A stretch of DNA of 64,000 nt from an uncultured Streptomyces sp. Lineage in GTDB: Bacteria > Actinomycetota > Actinomycetes > Streptomycetales > Streptomycetaceae. Below are positions 38,962-48,097 of this stretch, piece by piece. How positions within the stretch are numbered: the first letter of the stretch is position 1; every line of letters begins with the position of its first letter. Both the position numbers and the translations under genes were made by a program. The stretch lies in NCBI RefSeq assembly GCF_947488945.1, contig NZ_CANLBS010000014.1, positions 124,001 to 188,000 on the forward strand. Reading direction: 5' to 3'. Below the pieces are notes generated by a model. It ran no database searches and was not told the origin of the DNA. It saw only the letters and a program-made list of their open reading frames with translations.

Positions 38962-40563
38962 ATGCACCGCAAGACCCTGGTGCCGACCACGGTGGCCGCA
39001 CTGCTCGCCGCCGCGCCGGCGGGCTGCGGAACCCCGCAGGACGCGGCCGACGGCGCGGCCACCGTGGTCGTCGGCACCACCGACCACGTCGCCGCCACCA
39101 AAGACGCCCCCGCCCCCCTCGACCCGGCGGTCGCCTACGAGGCCGGGGTCTGGAACGTACTGCGGCAGACCCAGCAGACCCTGCTGCACATCCCGCGCGG
39201 CGGCGGCGAACCGGTGCCCGAAGCGGCCTCGGGCTGCCGCTTCACCGACCACCAGAACGAGAGCTACCGCTGCACCCTGCGCACGGGGCTCACCTTCTCC
39301 GACGGCACCCCGCTCACCCCCGAGGACGTCGCGTACTCCCTCCGGCGCGTCCTCGCCGTGAAGTCACCGGCCGGCCCCGCCGCCCTCCTCGACAACATCG
39401 ACACGATCGAGACCAGGGGCGAGCACGAGATCGTCTTCCACCTCCGCGCCCCCGACGCCACCTTCCCGTACAAGCTGGCCACCCCGGCCGCGGGCATCGT
39501 CCCCAGGGACAGCTACCCGGCCGCCTCCGTGCGCGAAGGCCTCCAGGTCGACGGCTCGGGGCCGTACACGATGAAGGCCGAGGCGCGGGGCGGCGAGGTC
39601 AGCAGAATCGTCTTCACCCGCAACCCCCGGTACAAGGGCGACCTGGAGGTCCGCAACGAGAAGGTCGCACTCGACTTCTTCCGCGACGCCCGGCAGATGG
39701 GCGCCGCGCTCGACGACGAGAAGATCGACGTCATGGGCCGCACCCTCTCGCCCGAGCAGTCCGAGAAGCTGACCGAGCAGCCGGAGGAAGGTGTCGAACT
39801 GACCGAGATCCCCGGACTCGCCATCAGCTACCTCGCCTTCGACACCGACGACCCCGCGGTGAAGAACAAGGCCGTCCGGCAGGCCGTCGCCCAGCTCGTC
39901 GACCGCGACGACATCTCCGCCGAGGTCTACGGCTCGACGACCGAACCGCTGTACTCGCTCATTCCGTCCGGCATCACCGGCCACACCAACGCGTTCTTCA
40001 ACACCTACGGCGAACCCAGCGTCACCAAGGCCGCGGACATTCTGCGTTCCGCCGGGATATCCACCCCGGTCCGCTTCACCCTGCACTACGCCAAAGACCA
40101 TTACGGGGCCGCCACCGCAACCGAATTCAAGGCCCTGGCAAAGCAGTTGAACGATTCCGGACTGTTCGACGTCACCGCCCGGGGAACCGACTGGTCCACC
40201 TACCGCCCCGCCCAGATGCGCGGCGAATACGCCGTCTACGGCATGGGATGGTTCCCCGACTATCCCGACCCGGACAATTACACGACGCCGTTCCTCGACG
40301 CCGGCAATTTCCTCAACTCCCCCTACACGTCCACCGAGACCCGCACGGTGCTGCTCCCGCAGACCCGGCGCGAGGCGGACCGCTCCGCCACCACCGCCGC
40401 CTTCGGCCGCATCCAGCAGATCGTCGCCACCGACGTCCCCGTCCTCCCGATCTGGCAGGGCAAGAGCTACCTGGCCGCCCGCGACGGCGTCACCGGCGTC
40501 GAATGGGCCTTCACCGCCTCCGCCGACCTCCGCCTCTGGGAACTCGGCGCCGCCCCGCGGTGA
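38962..40563 (+). CDS. Solute-binding lipoprotein, ABC transporter family 5
   Basis: A 533-residue lipoprotein. The signal peptide ends in a lipobox (AAAPAGC, Cys near residue 22). The mature part is a family 5 (oligopeptide/nickel-type) binding protein: RTGLTFSDGTPLTPEDVAYSLRRV-type region (FSDGTPLTPEDVAYSL), GSGPYTMKAE, FDTDDPAVKNKAVRQAVAQLVDR and MGWFPDYPDPDNY. Such proteins capture peptides for a DppBCDF/OppBCDF transporter. No permease or ATPase genes lie nearby, so it is an orphan receptor or borrows a transporter encoded elsewhere. Confidence 0.9.
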   Translation: MHRKTLVPTTVAALLAAAPAGCGTPQDAADGAATVVVGTTDHVAATKDAPAPLDPAVAYEAGVWNVLRQTQQTLLHIPRGGGEPVPEAASGCRFTDHQNESYRCTLRTGLTFSDGTPLTPEDVAYSLRRVLAVKSPAGPAALLDNIDTIETRGEHEIVFHLRAPDATFPYKLATPAAGIVPRDSYPAASVREGLQVDGSGPYTMKAEARGGEVSRIVFTRNPRYKGDLEVRNEKVALDFFRDARQMGAALDDEKIDVMGRTLSPEQSEKLTEQPEEGVELTEIPGLAISYLAFDTDDPAVKNKAVRQAVAQLVDRDDISAEVYGSTTEPLYSLIPSGITGHTNAFFNTYGEPSVTKAADILRSAGISTPVRFTLHYAKDHYGAATATEFKALAKQLNDSGLFDVTARGTDWSTYRPAQMRGEYAVYGMGWFPDYPDPDNYTTPFLDAGNFLNSPYTSTETRTVLLPQTRREADRSATTAAFGRIQQIVATDVPVLPIWQGKSYLAARDGVTGVEWAFTASADLRLWELGAAPR

Positions 40564-40591
40564 CCCGCCCCCGGCCGGACGGCACCGGCCC

Positions 40592-41269
40592 CTACGACGC
40601 CGTGCCGCCCGGCCGCACCAGCCCGCTCTCGTACGCGTAGACCGCCGCCTGCACCCGGTCGCGCAGACTCAGCTTCGTCAGCACATGCCCCACATGCGTC
40701 TTCACCGTCGTCTCGCTGACGAACAGATCCGCCGCGATCTCCGCGTTCGACAGCCCGCGCGCCACCAGCTTCAGCACCTCCACCTCCCGGTCCGTCAGCG
40801 TGTGCAGCACGTTCGGCGCGGGCTCCTCGCCCGACGGGAGATGGTCCGCGTACTTGTCCAGCAGCCGGCGCGTGATGCTGGGCGCCAGCATCGCCTCACC
40901 TGCCGCCACCACCCGGATCGCCTGCACCAGCTCGTCGGCCGGAGCGTCCTTCAGCAGGAAACCGCTCGCCCCGGCCCGCAGCGCCTCCACCACGTACTCG
41001 TCGAGATCGAACGTCGTCAGCACCAGCACCTTCGCCGGACCGTCCCGGCCGGGTCCGGTGATCTGCCGGGTCGCCTCCACACCGTCCATCCGCGGCATCC
41101 GGATGTCCATCAGCACCACGTCCGGCTGCAGCGCCCGCACCTGGTCGATCGCCTGCAGACCGTCACCGGCCTCGCCGACCACCACCAGATCGCCCTCCGC
41201 CTCCAGAATCATCCGGAAGCCCGTGCGCAACAGCGGCTGATCATCGACCAGCAGGACACGGATAGCCAC
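40592..41269 (-). CDS. LuxR/NarL-family response regulator (orphan)
   Basis: A 225-residue response regulator. The receiver (1-120) has the acidic pocket LLVDDQPLL, phospho-acceptor Asp in VVLMDIRMPRMDG, the Thr in VLVLTTFD, and the Lys in GFLLKDAPADEL. The LuxR helix-turn-helix (about 155-215) is LTDREVEVLKLVARGLSNAEIA with VSETTVKTHVGHVLTKL. No histidine kinase gene is adjacent, unlike most NarL-type pairs. It lies 10 bases from the RecB-like gene end on the same strand, so the two could be cotranscribed. Confidence 0.93.
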   Translation of the reverse strand: MAIRVLLVDDQPLLRTGFRMILEAEGDLVVVGEAGDGLQAIDQVRALQPDVVLMDIRMPRMDGVEATRQITGPGRDGPAKVLVLTTFDLDEYVVEALRAGASGFLLKDAPADELVQAIRVVAAGEAMLAPSITRRLLDKYADHLPSGEEPAPNVLHTLTDREVEVLKLVARGLSNAEIAADLFVSETTVKTHVGHVLTKLSLRDRVQAAVYAYESGLVRPGGTAS

Positions 41270-41278
41270 GAAACCTCC

Positions 41279-42190
41279 TCAAGGGCCCCCCAGGGCCGCC
41301 GTCCGGCCCGAGTCGACCGGCACCGGGCCCATTGTGCCCGCCCCACCGTCCCCCGCCCCGGCCGGGCGCACCGGCAGCGGATACACCGGGGGAGTCCCAC
41401 CGAATTCCGGACACAGCGCCCGGTGGTCGCACCACCCGCACAGCTTCGTCGGCCGGGGCCGCCACTCACCCGTCTCCGTCGCCCGCGAGATCGCCTCCCA
41501 CAACGCGTGCAGCTTCCGCTCCACCCGCTCCAGATCCGCCACCACCGGGTCGTACGTGATCACATCGCCACTGCCCAGATAGACCAATTGCAGACGGCGC
41601 GGCACCACGCCCTTCAGCCGCCACACCACCAGCGCGTAGAACGTCATCTGGAACCGCGCACCCTCGGCGTACTCCGGCCGCGGCGCCTTCCCCGTCTTGT
41701 AGTCGACGATCCGCACCTCACCCGTGGGCGCCACGTCGACCCGGTCGATCACCCCGCGCAACCGCAGCCCCGACGCCAGCTCCGTCTCCACCATCAGCTC
41801 ACGCTCGGCCGGCTCCAGCCGCGTCGGATCCTCCAGCGAGAACCACCTCTCCACCAGCCGCTCCGCCTCACCGAGCCAGCGCGACAACCGCTCGCCCTCC
41901 GCGTCGTCCGCGAACAGCTCCGTCAGCTCCGGCCTCGACTCCAGCAACCGGTCCCACTGCCCGGGCACCAGCGACCGCGCGTGCGGCGCGGTCCGCTCGA
42001 CGGCAGGCCGGTCGAACAGACGCTCCAGCACCGCATGGACCAGCGTGCCGCGGGTAGCGGCCTCACTGGGCTTCTCGGGCAGCCTGTCGATCACCCGGAA
42101 GCGGTACAGCAAGGGACACTGCATGAAGTCACTCGCCCTCGACGGCGACAGTGACGACGGAGGCCGCGGCGGCCGGGGTACGGAGGTCAT
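41279..42190 (-). CDS. RecB/AddB-like PD-(D/E)XK nuclease, stand-alone
   Basis: A 303-residue protein from the ATG (MTSVPRPPRPP); the frame is open far upstream but that part is not protein-like. The PDDEXK core contains ATRGTLVHAVLERLF, LRGVIDRVDVAPTGEVRIVDYKTGKAP (as GVIDRVDV and RIVDYKTGKAP, giving the D, D and K) and RFQMTFYALVVW. Cysteine 25 (MQCPLLYRFR) together with CGWCDHRALC near residue 260 matches the iron-sulfur cluster of AddB and Cas4 nucleases. It has no helicase domain. A DNA-repair role is likely; there are no cas genes nearby. Confidence 0.9.
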   Translation of the reverse strand: MTSVPRPPRPPSSLSPSRASDFMQCPLLYRFRVIDRLPEKPSEAATRGTLVHAVLERLFDRPAVERTAPHARSLVPGQWDRLLESRPELTELFADDAEGERLSRWLGEAERLVERWFSLEDPTRLEPAERELMVETELASGLRLRGVIDRVDVAPTGEVRIVDYKTGKAPRPEYAEGARFQMTFYALVVWRLKGVVPRRLQLVYLGSGDVITYDPVVADLERVERKLHALWEAISRATETGEWRPRPTKLCGWCDHRALCPEFGGTPPVYPLPVRPAGAGDGGAGTMGPVPVDSGRTAALGGP

Positions 42191-42298
42191 GCCCACGACC
42201 CTACGGCCCCCCACCGACAACGAGCCGCATACCATCGACGGCAGAGCCCCCCGCACTGCATGATCGTGCCGAAGACGCCCCCCGACCGAAGGGAACCC

Positions 42299-43540
42299 GT
42301 GGACGACAGCGGCGACAACGGGCGCCCGCAGCCCGGCCCCGGCGGACCCGACCCCGCCACGGGAGCGGACAAGGACAAGCGCCCCCGCCCGCCCGGACCC
42401 GGCGGCGGCCTGCTGATGGGCCGCCCCTTCGGGGTGCCCGTCTACGTGGCCCCCAGCTGGTTCGTCGTCGCCGCCCTCATCACCTGGGTCTTCGGCGGCC
42501 AGCTCGACCGCGTCCTGCCCGACCTCGGCGGCACCCGCTACCTCGTCGCCCTCTTCTTCGCGGTCGCCTTCTACGCCTCCGTCCTCGTCCACGAACTCGC
42601 CCACACCGTCGTCGCCCTGCGCTACCGCCTCCCGGTCCGCCGCATCCAGCTCCAGTTCTTCGGCGGCGTCTCCGAGATCGAGAAGGAGACCGAGACCCCC
42701 GGCCGCGAATTCGTCCTCGCCTTCGTCGGCCCCCTGCTCTCCCTCGTCCTCGGCGGCGTCTTCTACCTCGCCCTGCAACTCGTCGAAGCCGGCACCGTCC
42801 CCGGCGTCCTGCTCGCCGGCCTCATGATCTCCAACCTCATCGTCGCCGCCTTCAACCTGCTCCCCGGCCTCCCCCTCGACGGCGGCCGGATGCTGCGCGC
42901 CGTCGTCTGGAAGATCACCGGCAAACCGATGAGCGGCACCGTCGCCGCCGCCTGGGTCGGCCGCGCCCTCGCCGTCGCCGTCCTCGTCGGACTCCCGCTG
43001 CTCACCCACACCGGCAGCTCCGCCGAGGGCATCAGCGGCTTCGAGACCGTCACCGACGCCCTGCTCGCCGCGATCCTCGCCGGCATCATCTGGACCGGCG
43101 CCGGCAACAGCCTGCGCATGGCCCGCCTGCGCGAACACCTCCCCGACCTCAGGGCCCGCGTCCTCACCCGGCGCGCGGTCCCCGTCGAATCCGCCACCCC
43201 CCTCTCCGAGGCCCTCCGCCGCGCCAACGAGGCCGGCGCCCGCGCCCTCGTCGTCGTCGACGGACAGGGCGCACCCAAGGCCCTCGTCCGCGAGACCGCC
43301 ATCGTCGGCGTCCCCGAACACCGCCGCCCCTGGGTCGCCGTCGGCGGCCTCGCCCAGGACATCACCGACGGCATGCGCGTCTCCGCCGAACTGGCCGGCG
43401 AAGAACTCCTCGACCGCCTCCGCGCCACCCCCGCCACCGAGTACCTGGTCGTCGAGGACACCGGCGAGATCTACGGCGTCCTGTCCACGGCCGACGTCGA
43501 ACGGGCATTCGTCGCCGCCATGGCCCGCCCCGGCACCTGA
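42299..43540 (+). CDS. Site-2 protease family membrane metalloprotease with CBS domains
   Basis: About 413 residues from the GTG at 42299 (site AAGGGA); an ATG at 42260 is an alternative. A Pro/Gly-rich cytoplasmic start leads into an M50 fold: zinc motif HELAH in SVLVHELAHTVVALRY and the third ligand in LLPGLPLDGGRML, with five or six membrane helices between residues 45 and 270. The C-terminal part (about 280-410) has two CBS-like repeats (ARALVVVDGQGAPKAL, EYLVVEDTGEIYGVLS). CBS-containing S2P enzymes cleave membrane-bound substrates and may sense adenine nucleotides. The substrate is unknown. Confidence 0.88.
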   Translation: MDDSGDNGRPQPGPGGPDPATGADKDKRPRPPGPGGGLLMGRPFGVPVYVAPSWFVVAALITWVFGGQLDRVLPDLGGTRYLVALFFAVAFYASVLVHELAHTVVALRYRLPVRRIQLQFFGGVSEIEKETETPGREFVLAFVGPLLSLVLGGVFYLALQLVEAGTVPGVLLAGLMISNLIVAAFNLLPGLPLDGGRMLRAVVWKITGKPMSGTVAAAWVGRALAVAVLVGLPLLTHTGSSAEGISGFETVTDALLAAILAGIIWTGAGNSLRMARLREHLPDLRARVLTRRAVPVESATPLSEALRRANEAGARALVVVDGQGAPKALVRETAIVGVPEHRRPWVAVGGLAQDITDGMRVSAELAGEELLDRLRATPATEYLVVEDTGEIYGVLSTADVERAFVAAMARPGT

Positions 43541-43603
43541 CCCCGGGCCCGCGCAAGCCCTCCACCGGGCCGGACGTCCGCAAAACCCCGGTACCCTGGC
43601 CAC

Positions 43604-44566
43604 ATGTCTGAACCGACCGGTGCCGCCCGCCGACGCGGGCCCTTCAAGGTCGGGGACCAGGTCCAGCTCACCGATCCCAAGGGACGCCACCACACCTTCA
43701 CGCTCGAAGCCGGAAAGAACTTCCACACCCACAAGGGTTCTTTCCAGCACGACGAGCTGATCGGTGCCCCCGAGGGAAGTGTTGTCCGTACCACGGGAAA
43801 CGTCGCCTACCTCGCGCTGCGCCCCCTGCTCCCCGACTACGTCCTCTCCATGCCCCGCGGCGCCGCCGTGGTCTACCCCAAGGACGCGGGGCAGATCCTG
43901 GCCTTCGCCGACATCTTCCCCGGCGCCCGCGTCGTGGAGGCCGGGGTCGGCTCCGGTGCGCTGTCCACGTTCCTGCTGCGGGCCATCGGCGAACAGGGCA
44001 TGCTCCACTCCTACGAGCGCCGCGAGGACTTCGCCGAGATCGCCAAGGGCAACGTCGAACGCTACTTCGGCAGCCCCCACCCCGCGTGGGAGCTCACCGT
44101 CGGCGACCTCCAGGACAACCTCTCCGACACCGACGTCGACCGCGTCGTACTGGACATGCTCGCCCCCTGGGAATGCCTGGAAGCCGTCTCCAAGGCCCTC
44201 GTCCCCGGCGGCATCCTCTGCGCCTACGTCGCCACCACCACCCAGCTCTCCCGCACGGTGGAGTCGATCCGCGAGATCGGCTGCTTCGCCGAGCCGCAGC
44301 CCTGGGAATCGATGATCCGCAACTGGCACGTCGAAGGCCTCGCCGTCCGCCCGGACCACCGGATGATCGGCCACACCGGCTTCCTCGTCACCGCCCGCCG
44401 CCTCGCCGACGGCGTCGAGCCCCCGGCACGCCGCCGCCGCCCCTCCAAGGGCGCGTACGGCGACGACTACACCGGCCCCGGCTCGAAGAGCGGCGCCAAG
44501 ACGGCCGCCGACAGCGCTCCCGCCGACACCGCCCGGGAAGAGACCGGCTCCACCGAACTCGGCTGA
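43604..44566 (+). CDS. trmI: tRNA (adenine-58-N1)-methyltransferase
   Basis: A 320-residue TrmI. An N-terminal beta domain (RRGPFKVGDQVQLTDPKGRH, KGSFQHDELIG) precedes the SAM-binding fold: DAGQILAFADIFPG, the glycine loop VVEAGVGSGALSTFLL, SYERREDFAEIA, and VDRVVLDMLAPWECL. The C-terminal RPDHRMIGHTGFLVTARR is typical; the last 50 residues are charged and variable. It methylates A58 in the T-loop of tRNAs as a tetramer. In actinobacteria it is often close to arc and the proteasome genes, as here. Confidence 0.93.
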   Translation: MSEPTGAARRRGPFKVGDQVQLTDPKGRHHTFTLEAGKNFHTHKGSFQHDELIGAPEGSVVRTTGNVAYLALRPLLPDYVLSMPRGAAVVYPKDAGQILAFADIFPGARVVEAGVGSGALSTFLLRAIGEQGMLHSYERREDFAEIAKGNVERYFGSPHPAWELTVGDLQDNLSDTDVDRVVLDMLAPWECLEAVSKALVPGGILCAYVATTTQLSRTVESIREIGCFAEPQPWESMIRNWHVEGLAVRPDHRMIGHTGFLVTARRLADGVEPPARRRRPSKGAYGDDYTGPGSKSGAKTAADSAPADTAREETGSTELG

Positions 44567-44580
44567 GCCGCGCCACGACC

Positions 44581-44630
44581 CGACGACGCCGTCCCGCCCC
44601 CGACCGACCGGGGACGAGGCGGCGTCGTCG
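44581..44630 (+). terminator. Hairpin after trmI
   Basis: CGACGACGCCG (44581-44591) pairs perfectly with CGGCGTCGTCG (44620-44630). The enclosed 28 bases can form a further CCCCG/CGGGG stem. It starts 15 bases after the stop. Confidence 0.65.
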
Positions 44631-44818
44631 CGTCCCACGGCCCGCCCGCGGCCTCCTCGGCCCCGCATGACAAGATCACCGACGACGGCCCCGGGGAAAT
44701 CCCCGGCACCCCGCCGTTCCGCGGCCGTGTGAGGTGTGGCACGATGCTGGCCACCCCCGCCCGCCCCCCGGGCCGGTACCGGTACCCAGCTCCCCGGAAA
44801 CATCAGGAGACAGACCGC

Positions 44819-45421
44819 GTGCAGCACTCCGCTCTCCCGGACCTCGCGCACACCGACTCCAGGGCGGTGCACTGGCTCGCCACCGCCGCGGCCATGGCCG
44901 CCGTCGTCGCGCTGGCGGGCCTCCTCCAGCCCGGCAGCGCCACCGCGACCGCGACCCCGGCCCCGGGTGCCGCCGCGGCCCCCCGCCCGGCCGTGAGCGG
45001 CCCCGCACCGGCCGCCCCCGACCCCGCAGCGGCCGACTTCCCGCTCGCCTGCGGCCCCGTCGGCCACACCGTCGCCGACCACGTCGCCGGCGACCTCGAC
45101 GGCGACGGCGCCCCCGAGACCGTCGCCCTGGTCCACTGCGACGCCGGCTCCGGCACCCCGCCCGGCGGCGTCTACGTCCTGACGGGGAGCGGGACCGCGC
45201 CGAGGGTCGTGGCGACCCTGGTCGACCCCGCCCGGAAGATGACCGTGACCGGCCTAGCCGTCCAGGACGGCGTCGTCTCGGCGACCCTGCTCGGCTACTC
45301 CTCGCTGGACGTGCCGCGCTGCTGCCCCGACCTCACCGAGGCCTCCGACTGGCGGTGGAGCAACGGCGCCTTCGTCCGGTCCACCCGGTCCGACGCCGGC
45401 ACCACGGCACCTGCCGCCTGA
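44819..45421 (+). CDS. Secreted or membrane-anchored protein with FG-GAP-like motif
   Basis: About 200 residues from the GTG at 44819 (AGGAGA upstream). A hydrophobic segment (ATAAAMAAVVALAGLL) preceded by a charged stretch acts as a signal peptide or anchor. An Ala/Pro/Thr-rich linker follows, then a small domain with AGDLDGDGAPETVALVHCD, an FG-GAP/integrin-like calcium loop, and four cysteines (LACGP, HCDAG, RCCPD). The function is unknown. The 250 bases before it hold only the trmI hairpin and presumably its promoter. Confidence 0.7.
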   Translation: MQHSALPDLAHTDSRAVHWLATAAAMAAVVALAGLLQPGSATATATPAPGAAAAPRPAVSGPAPAAPDPAAADFPLACGPVGHTVADHVAGDLDGDGAPETVALVHCDAGSGTPPGGVYVLTGSGTAPRVVATLVDPARKMTVTGLAVQDGVVSATLLGYSSLDVPRCCPDLTEASDWRWSNGAFVRSTRSDAGTTAPAA

Positions 45422-45480
45422 GACACGCGCCGCCCCGACATCCGCCCGCCCGGCCGGAATCACGCCTTCCGGCCGGAGAG

Positions 45481-45521
45481 CACGACGTCCCGGCCGCGGA
45501 ACCCGCGGCCGGGACGTCGTG
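45481..45521. terminator. Very strong bidirectional hairpin
   Basis: A perfect 19-bp stem (CACGACGTCCCGGCCGCGG, 45481-45499, with 45503-45521) and a three-base loop between the convergent secreted-protein and ferredoxin genes. Confidence 0.8.
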
Positions 45522-45538
45522 GAACGACAGCGTCCGCC

Positions 45539-45850
45539 TCAGTCCGCGTCCGGCCCGTAGACCTCCACGGTGTCCGAGACCCGCCGCACATGGATGCAGT
45601 CGCCCGGACACTCCTTCGCCGAATCGACCACGTCCTGGAGCAGCGGCAGCGGCACGGGCGTCGTCGCCCCCTTGTCCTGGAGAAGCTCGTCGTCCGCGCT
45701 CTTGACGTACGCCAGACCGTCGATGTCCAGCTCGAAGACCTCCGGCGCGTACTGCACACAGATGCCGTCGCCCGTGCAGAGGTCCTGGTCGATCCAGACC
45801 TCCAGATCCTCGGTGTCGCTCGCGCCCGGCGCGTCCTGCTGCACGGTCAT
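45539..45850 (-). CDS. Ferredoxin
   Basis: A 103-residue protein from the ATG (MTVQQDAPGA). Iron-sulfur ligands are DLCTGDGICVQYAPEVFEL (Cys-x5-Cys) near residues 28-34 and AKECPGDCIHV near residue 86. This is the small [3Fe-4S]/[4Fe-4S] ferredoxin type that serves cytochromes P450 and other oxygenases in Streptomyces. The acidic surface is typical. No P450 or reductase gene is near. It is divergent from arc with a 241-base gap. Confidence 0.88.
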   Translation of the reverse strand: MTVQQDAPGASDTEDLEVWIDQDLCTGDGICVQYAPEVFELDIDGLAYVKSADDELLQDKGATTPVPLPLLQDVVDSAKECPGDCIHVRRVSDTVEVYGPDAD

Positions 45851-46091
45851 GTGTCCTGCCGATCCCTGCGTATCTGAATCAATTGGAGCCAGCCCTGACG
45901 GGTGTTGAACGCTTCGACGATACAACCGGCTGCTTTCCCTCGCCCAAGGGTGGGTATTCCCCTGACACGAGGGGGAGGACAAGGGGGAAGATCGGACACG
46001 CCCCGCAGTCTTTGTGATCTAGGGGTTTCAATCACCACCCACGCAGGTAGGGTCAGGAAGCGTCCAGCTCCCCTTGGAGGAGGTGAGGACC

Positions 46092-47858
46092 GTGGCAGCC
46101 CACGACGACGACATCAACCGCGGCACCCGGCCCGCGCGAGGGTCGGAAGACCCAGCCGGCCAGGTCGCCTATCTCGAGCAGGAAATCGCCGTCCTGCGAC
46201 GTAAGCTCGCCGACTCCCCGCGCCATTCGAGACTTCTCGAAGAGCGGGTCGTCGAGCTGCAGACCAATCTGGCAGGCGTGTCCGCCCAGAACGAGCGGCT
46301 CGCCAACACGCTCCGCGAGGCCCGCGACCAGATCGTGGCCCTCAAGGAAGAAGTCGACAGGCTCGCACAGCCGCCCGCCGGCTTCGGGGTCTTCCTGCAG
46401 TCCAACGAGGACGGCACCTGCGACATCTTCACCGGGGGCCGCAAGCTCCGGGTGAACGTCAGCCCCAGCGTGGAAACCGACGACCTCCGGCGAGGCCAGG
46501 AGGTCATGCTCAACGAAGCGCTCAACGTGGTCGAGGCCATGGAATTCGAGCGGGCCGGGGACATCGTCACCCTCAAGGAGATCCTCGAGGACGGCGAACG
46601 CGCCCTGGTCGTCGGGCACACCGACGAGGAACGGGTGGTGCGGCTCGCCGAGCCGCTGCTCGACATCACCATCCGCCCCGGCGACGCCCTCCTGCTCGAA
46701 CCCAGGTCCGGCTACGTCTACGAAGTGGTGCCCAAGAGCGAGGTCGAGGAACTCGTCCTCGAAGAGGTGCCGGACATCGACTACGAGAAGATCGGCGGCC
46801 TCGGCGACCAGATCGAACTGATCCGGGACGCGGTCGAGCTTCCGTACCTGCACCCCGACCTCTTCAAGGAGCACGAACTCCGGCCCCCGAAGGGCATCCT
46901 GCTCTACGGCCCGCCCGGCTGCGGCAAGACGCTCATCGCCAAGGCCGTCGCCAACTCCCTGGCCAAGAAGGTCGCCGAGGTCACCGGCCAGCCCGCGGGG
47001 AAGAGCTACTTCCTCAACATCAAGGGCCCCGAACTCCTCAACAAGTACGTCGGCGAGACCGAGCGGCACATCCGCCTCGTCTTCCAGCGTGCGAGGGAGA
47101 AGGCGAGCGAGGGCACCCCCGTCATCGTCTTCTTCGACGAGATGGAATCCCTCTTCCGCACCCGCGGCAGCGGCGTCAGCTCGGACGTGGAGAACACCAT
47201 CGTCCCCCAGCTGCTCGCCGAGATCGACGGTGTGGAAGGCCTGGAGAACGTCATCGTCATCGGCGCCTCCAACCGCGAGGACATGATCGACCCCGCCATC
47301 CTGCGGCCCGGACGACTCGACGTGAAGATCAAGATCGAGCGCCCGGACGCGGAAGCGGCCAAGGACATCTTCGCCAAGTACCTGACCCCGTCGCTCCCGC
47401 TGCACGCGGACGATCTGGGCGAGCACGCCGGCTCCAGCGAAGCCGCCGCGCATGCCATGATCCAGTCCGTCGTGGAACGGATGTACACGGAATCCGAGGA
47501 GAACCGCTTCCTCGAGGTCACGTACGCCAACGGCGACAAGGAAGTCCTGTACTTCAAGGACTTCAACTCCGGCGCGATGATCCAGAACATCGTCGACCGG
47601 GCCAAGAAGATGGCCATCAAGGCCTTCCTCGAAGAGAAGCAGAAGGGAATTCGCGTCTCCCACCTCCTCCAGGCGTGCGTGGACGAGTTCAAGGAGAACG
47701 AGGACCTGCCGAACACCACCAACCCGGACGACTGGGCCAGGATCTCCGGCAAGAAGGGCGAGCGGATCGTCTTCATCCGCACGCTCGTCACCGGAAAGCA
47801 AGGCGCGGACACCGGGCGGTCCATCGACACGGTGGCCAACACCGGGCAGTACCTGTAA
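46092..47858 (+). CDS. arc: Proteasome-associated AAA ATPase Arc (Mpa)
   Basis: A 588-residue protein from a GTG preceded by GGAGGAGG; the standard length for Streptomyces Arc. An N-terminal coiled coil (about 20-75, QVAYLEQEIAVLRRKLAD, LLEERVVELQTNLAG) docks Pup. Two OB-fold rings span about 80-230. The AAA module has Walker A GPPGCGKTLI, Walker B VIVFFDEMESLF, and the arginine-finger region DPAILRPGRLD. The C-terminal NTGQYL is the QYL-type tail that binds the 20S core. It recognises pupylated proteins and threads them into PrcAB. Confidence 0.97.
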   Translation: MAAHDDDINRGTRPARGSEDPAGQVAYLEQEIAVLRRKLADSPRHSRLLEERVVELQTNLAGVSAQNERLANTLREARDQIVALKEEVDRLAQPPAGFGVFLQSNEDGTCDIFTGGRKLRVNVSPSVETDDLRRGQEVMLNEALNVVEAMEFERAGDIVTLKEILEDGERALVVGHTDEERVVRLAEPLLDITIRPGDALLLEPRSGYVYEVVPKSEVEELVLEEVPDIDYEKIGGLGDQIELIRDAVELPYLHPDLFKEHELRPPKGILLYGPPGCGKTLIAKAVANSLAKKVAEVTGQPAGKSYFLNIKGPELLNKYVGETERHIRLVFQRAREKASEGTPVIVFFDEMESLFRTRGSGVSSDVENTIVPQLLAEIDGVEGLENVIVIGASNREDMIDPAILRPGRLDVKIKIERPDAEAAKDIFAKYLTPSLPLHADDLGEHAGSSEAAAHAMIQSVVERMYTESEENRFLEVTYANGDKEVLYFKDFNSGAMIQNIVDRAKKMAIKAFLEEKQKGIRVSHLLQACVDEFKENEDLPNTTNPDDWARISGKKGERIVFIRTLVTGKQGADTGRSIDTVANTGQYL

Positions 47859-47867
47859 AGCGAGGAC

Positions 47868-47908
47868 CGGCTGCGGACGCCCGGACCGGGCGTCCGCAGC
47901 CGCCTTTT
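47868..47908 (+). terminator. Rho-independent terminator between arc and dop
   Basis: A 17-bp stem (CGGCTGCGGACGCCCGG, 47868-47884, with 47886-47902) with a single-base apex, followed by CCTTTTT. It begins nine bases after the arc stop. A stem with a T-run is unusual here, so arc probably ends its transcript at this point. Confidence 0.85.
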
Positions 47909-48097
47909 TCCCCGCCCACGCGGATACACCCGAACAATGACGTAATTGATCTCCCCACCGGCGCAGAGGCGCTCTAGGCTCTGACGTACCGCCGAGCCGC
48001 ACCGTGCGGGGACGGGCGACCGCGCACGCAACCCGGACAACCAGCGGTACGTGAGCGTCGCCTCCGGAGGGAGACGACGCCGGGCAAGGAGGGCCGC

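Noticed and set aside
41279..42190. Cas4 of a CRISPR system
   Set aside because: There are no repeats or cas genes anywhere in the window; an AddB-like repair nuclease is simpler.
42191..45136. Upstream extension of the RecB-like frame on the minus strand
   Set aside because: The extension lies opposite the site-2 protease, trmI and secreted-protein genes and is low-complexity. The nuclease domain begins at the ATG at 42190.
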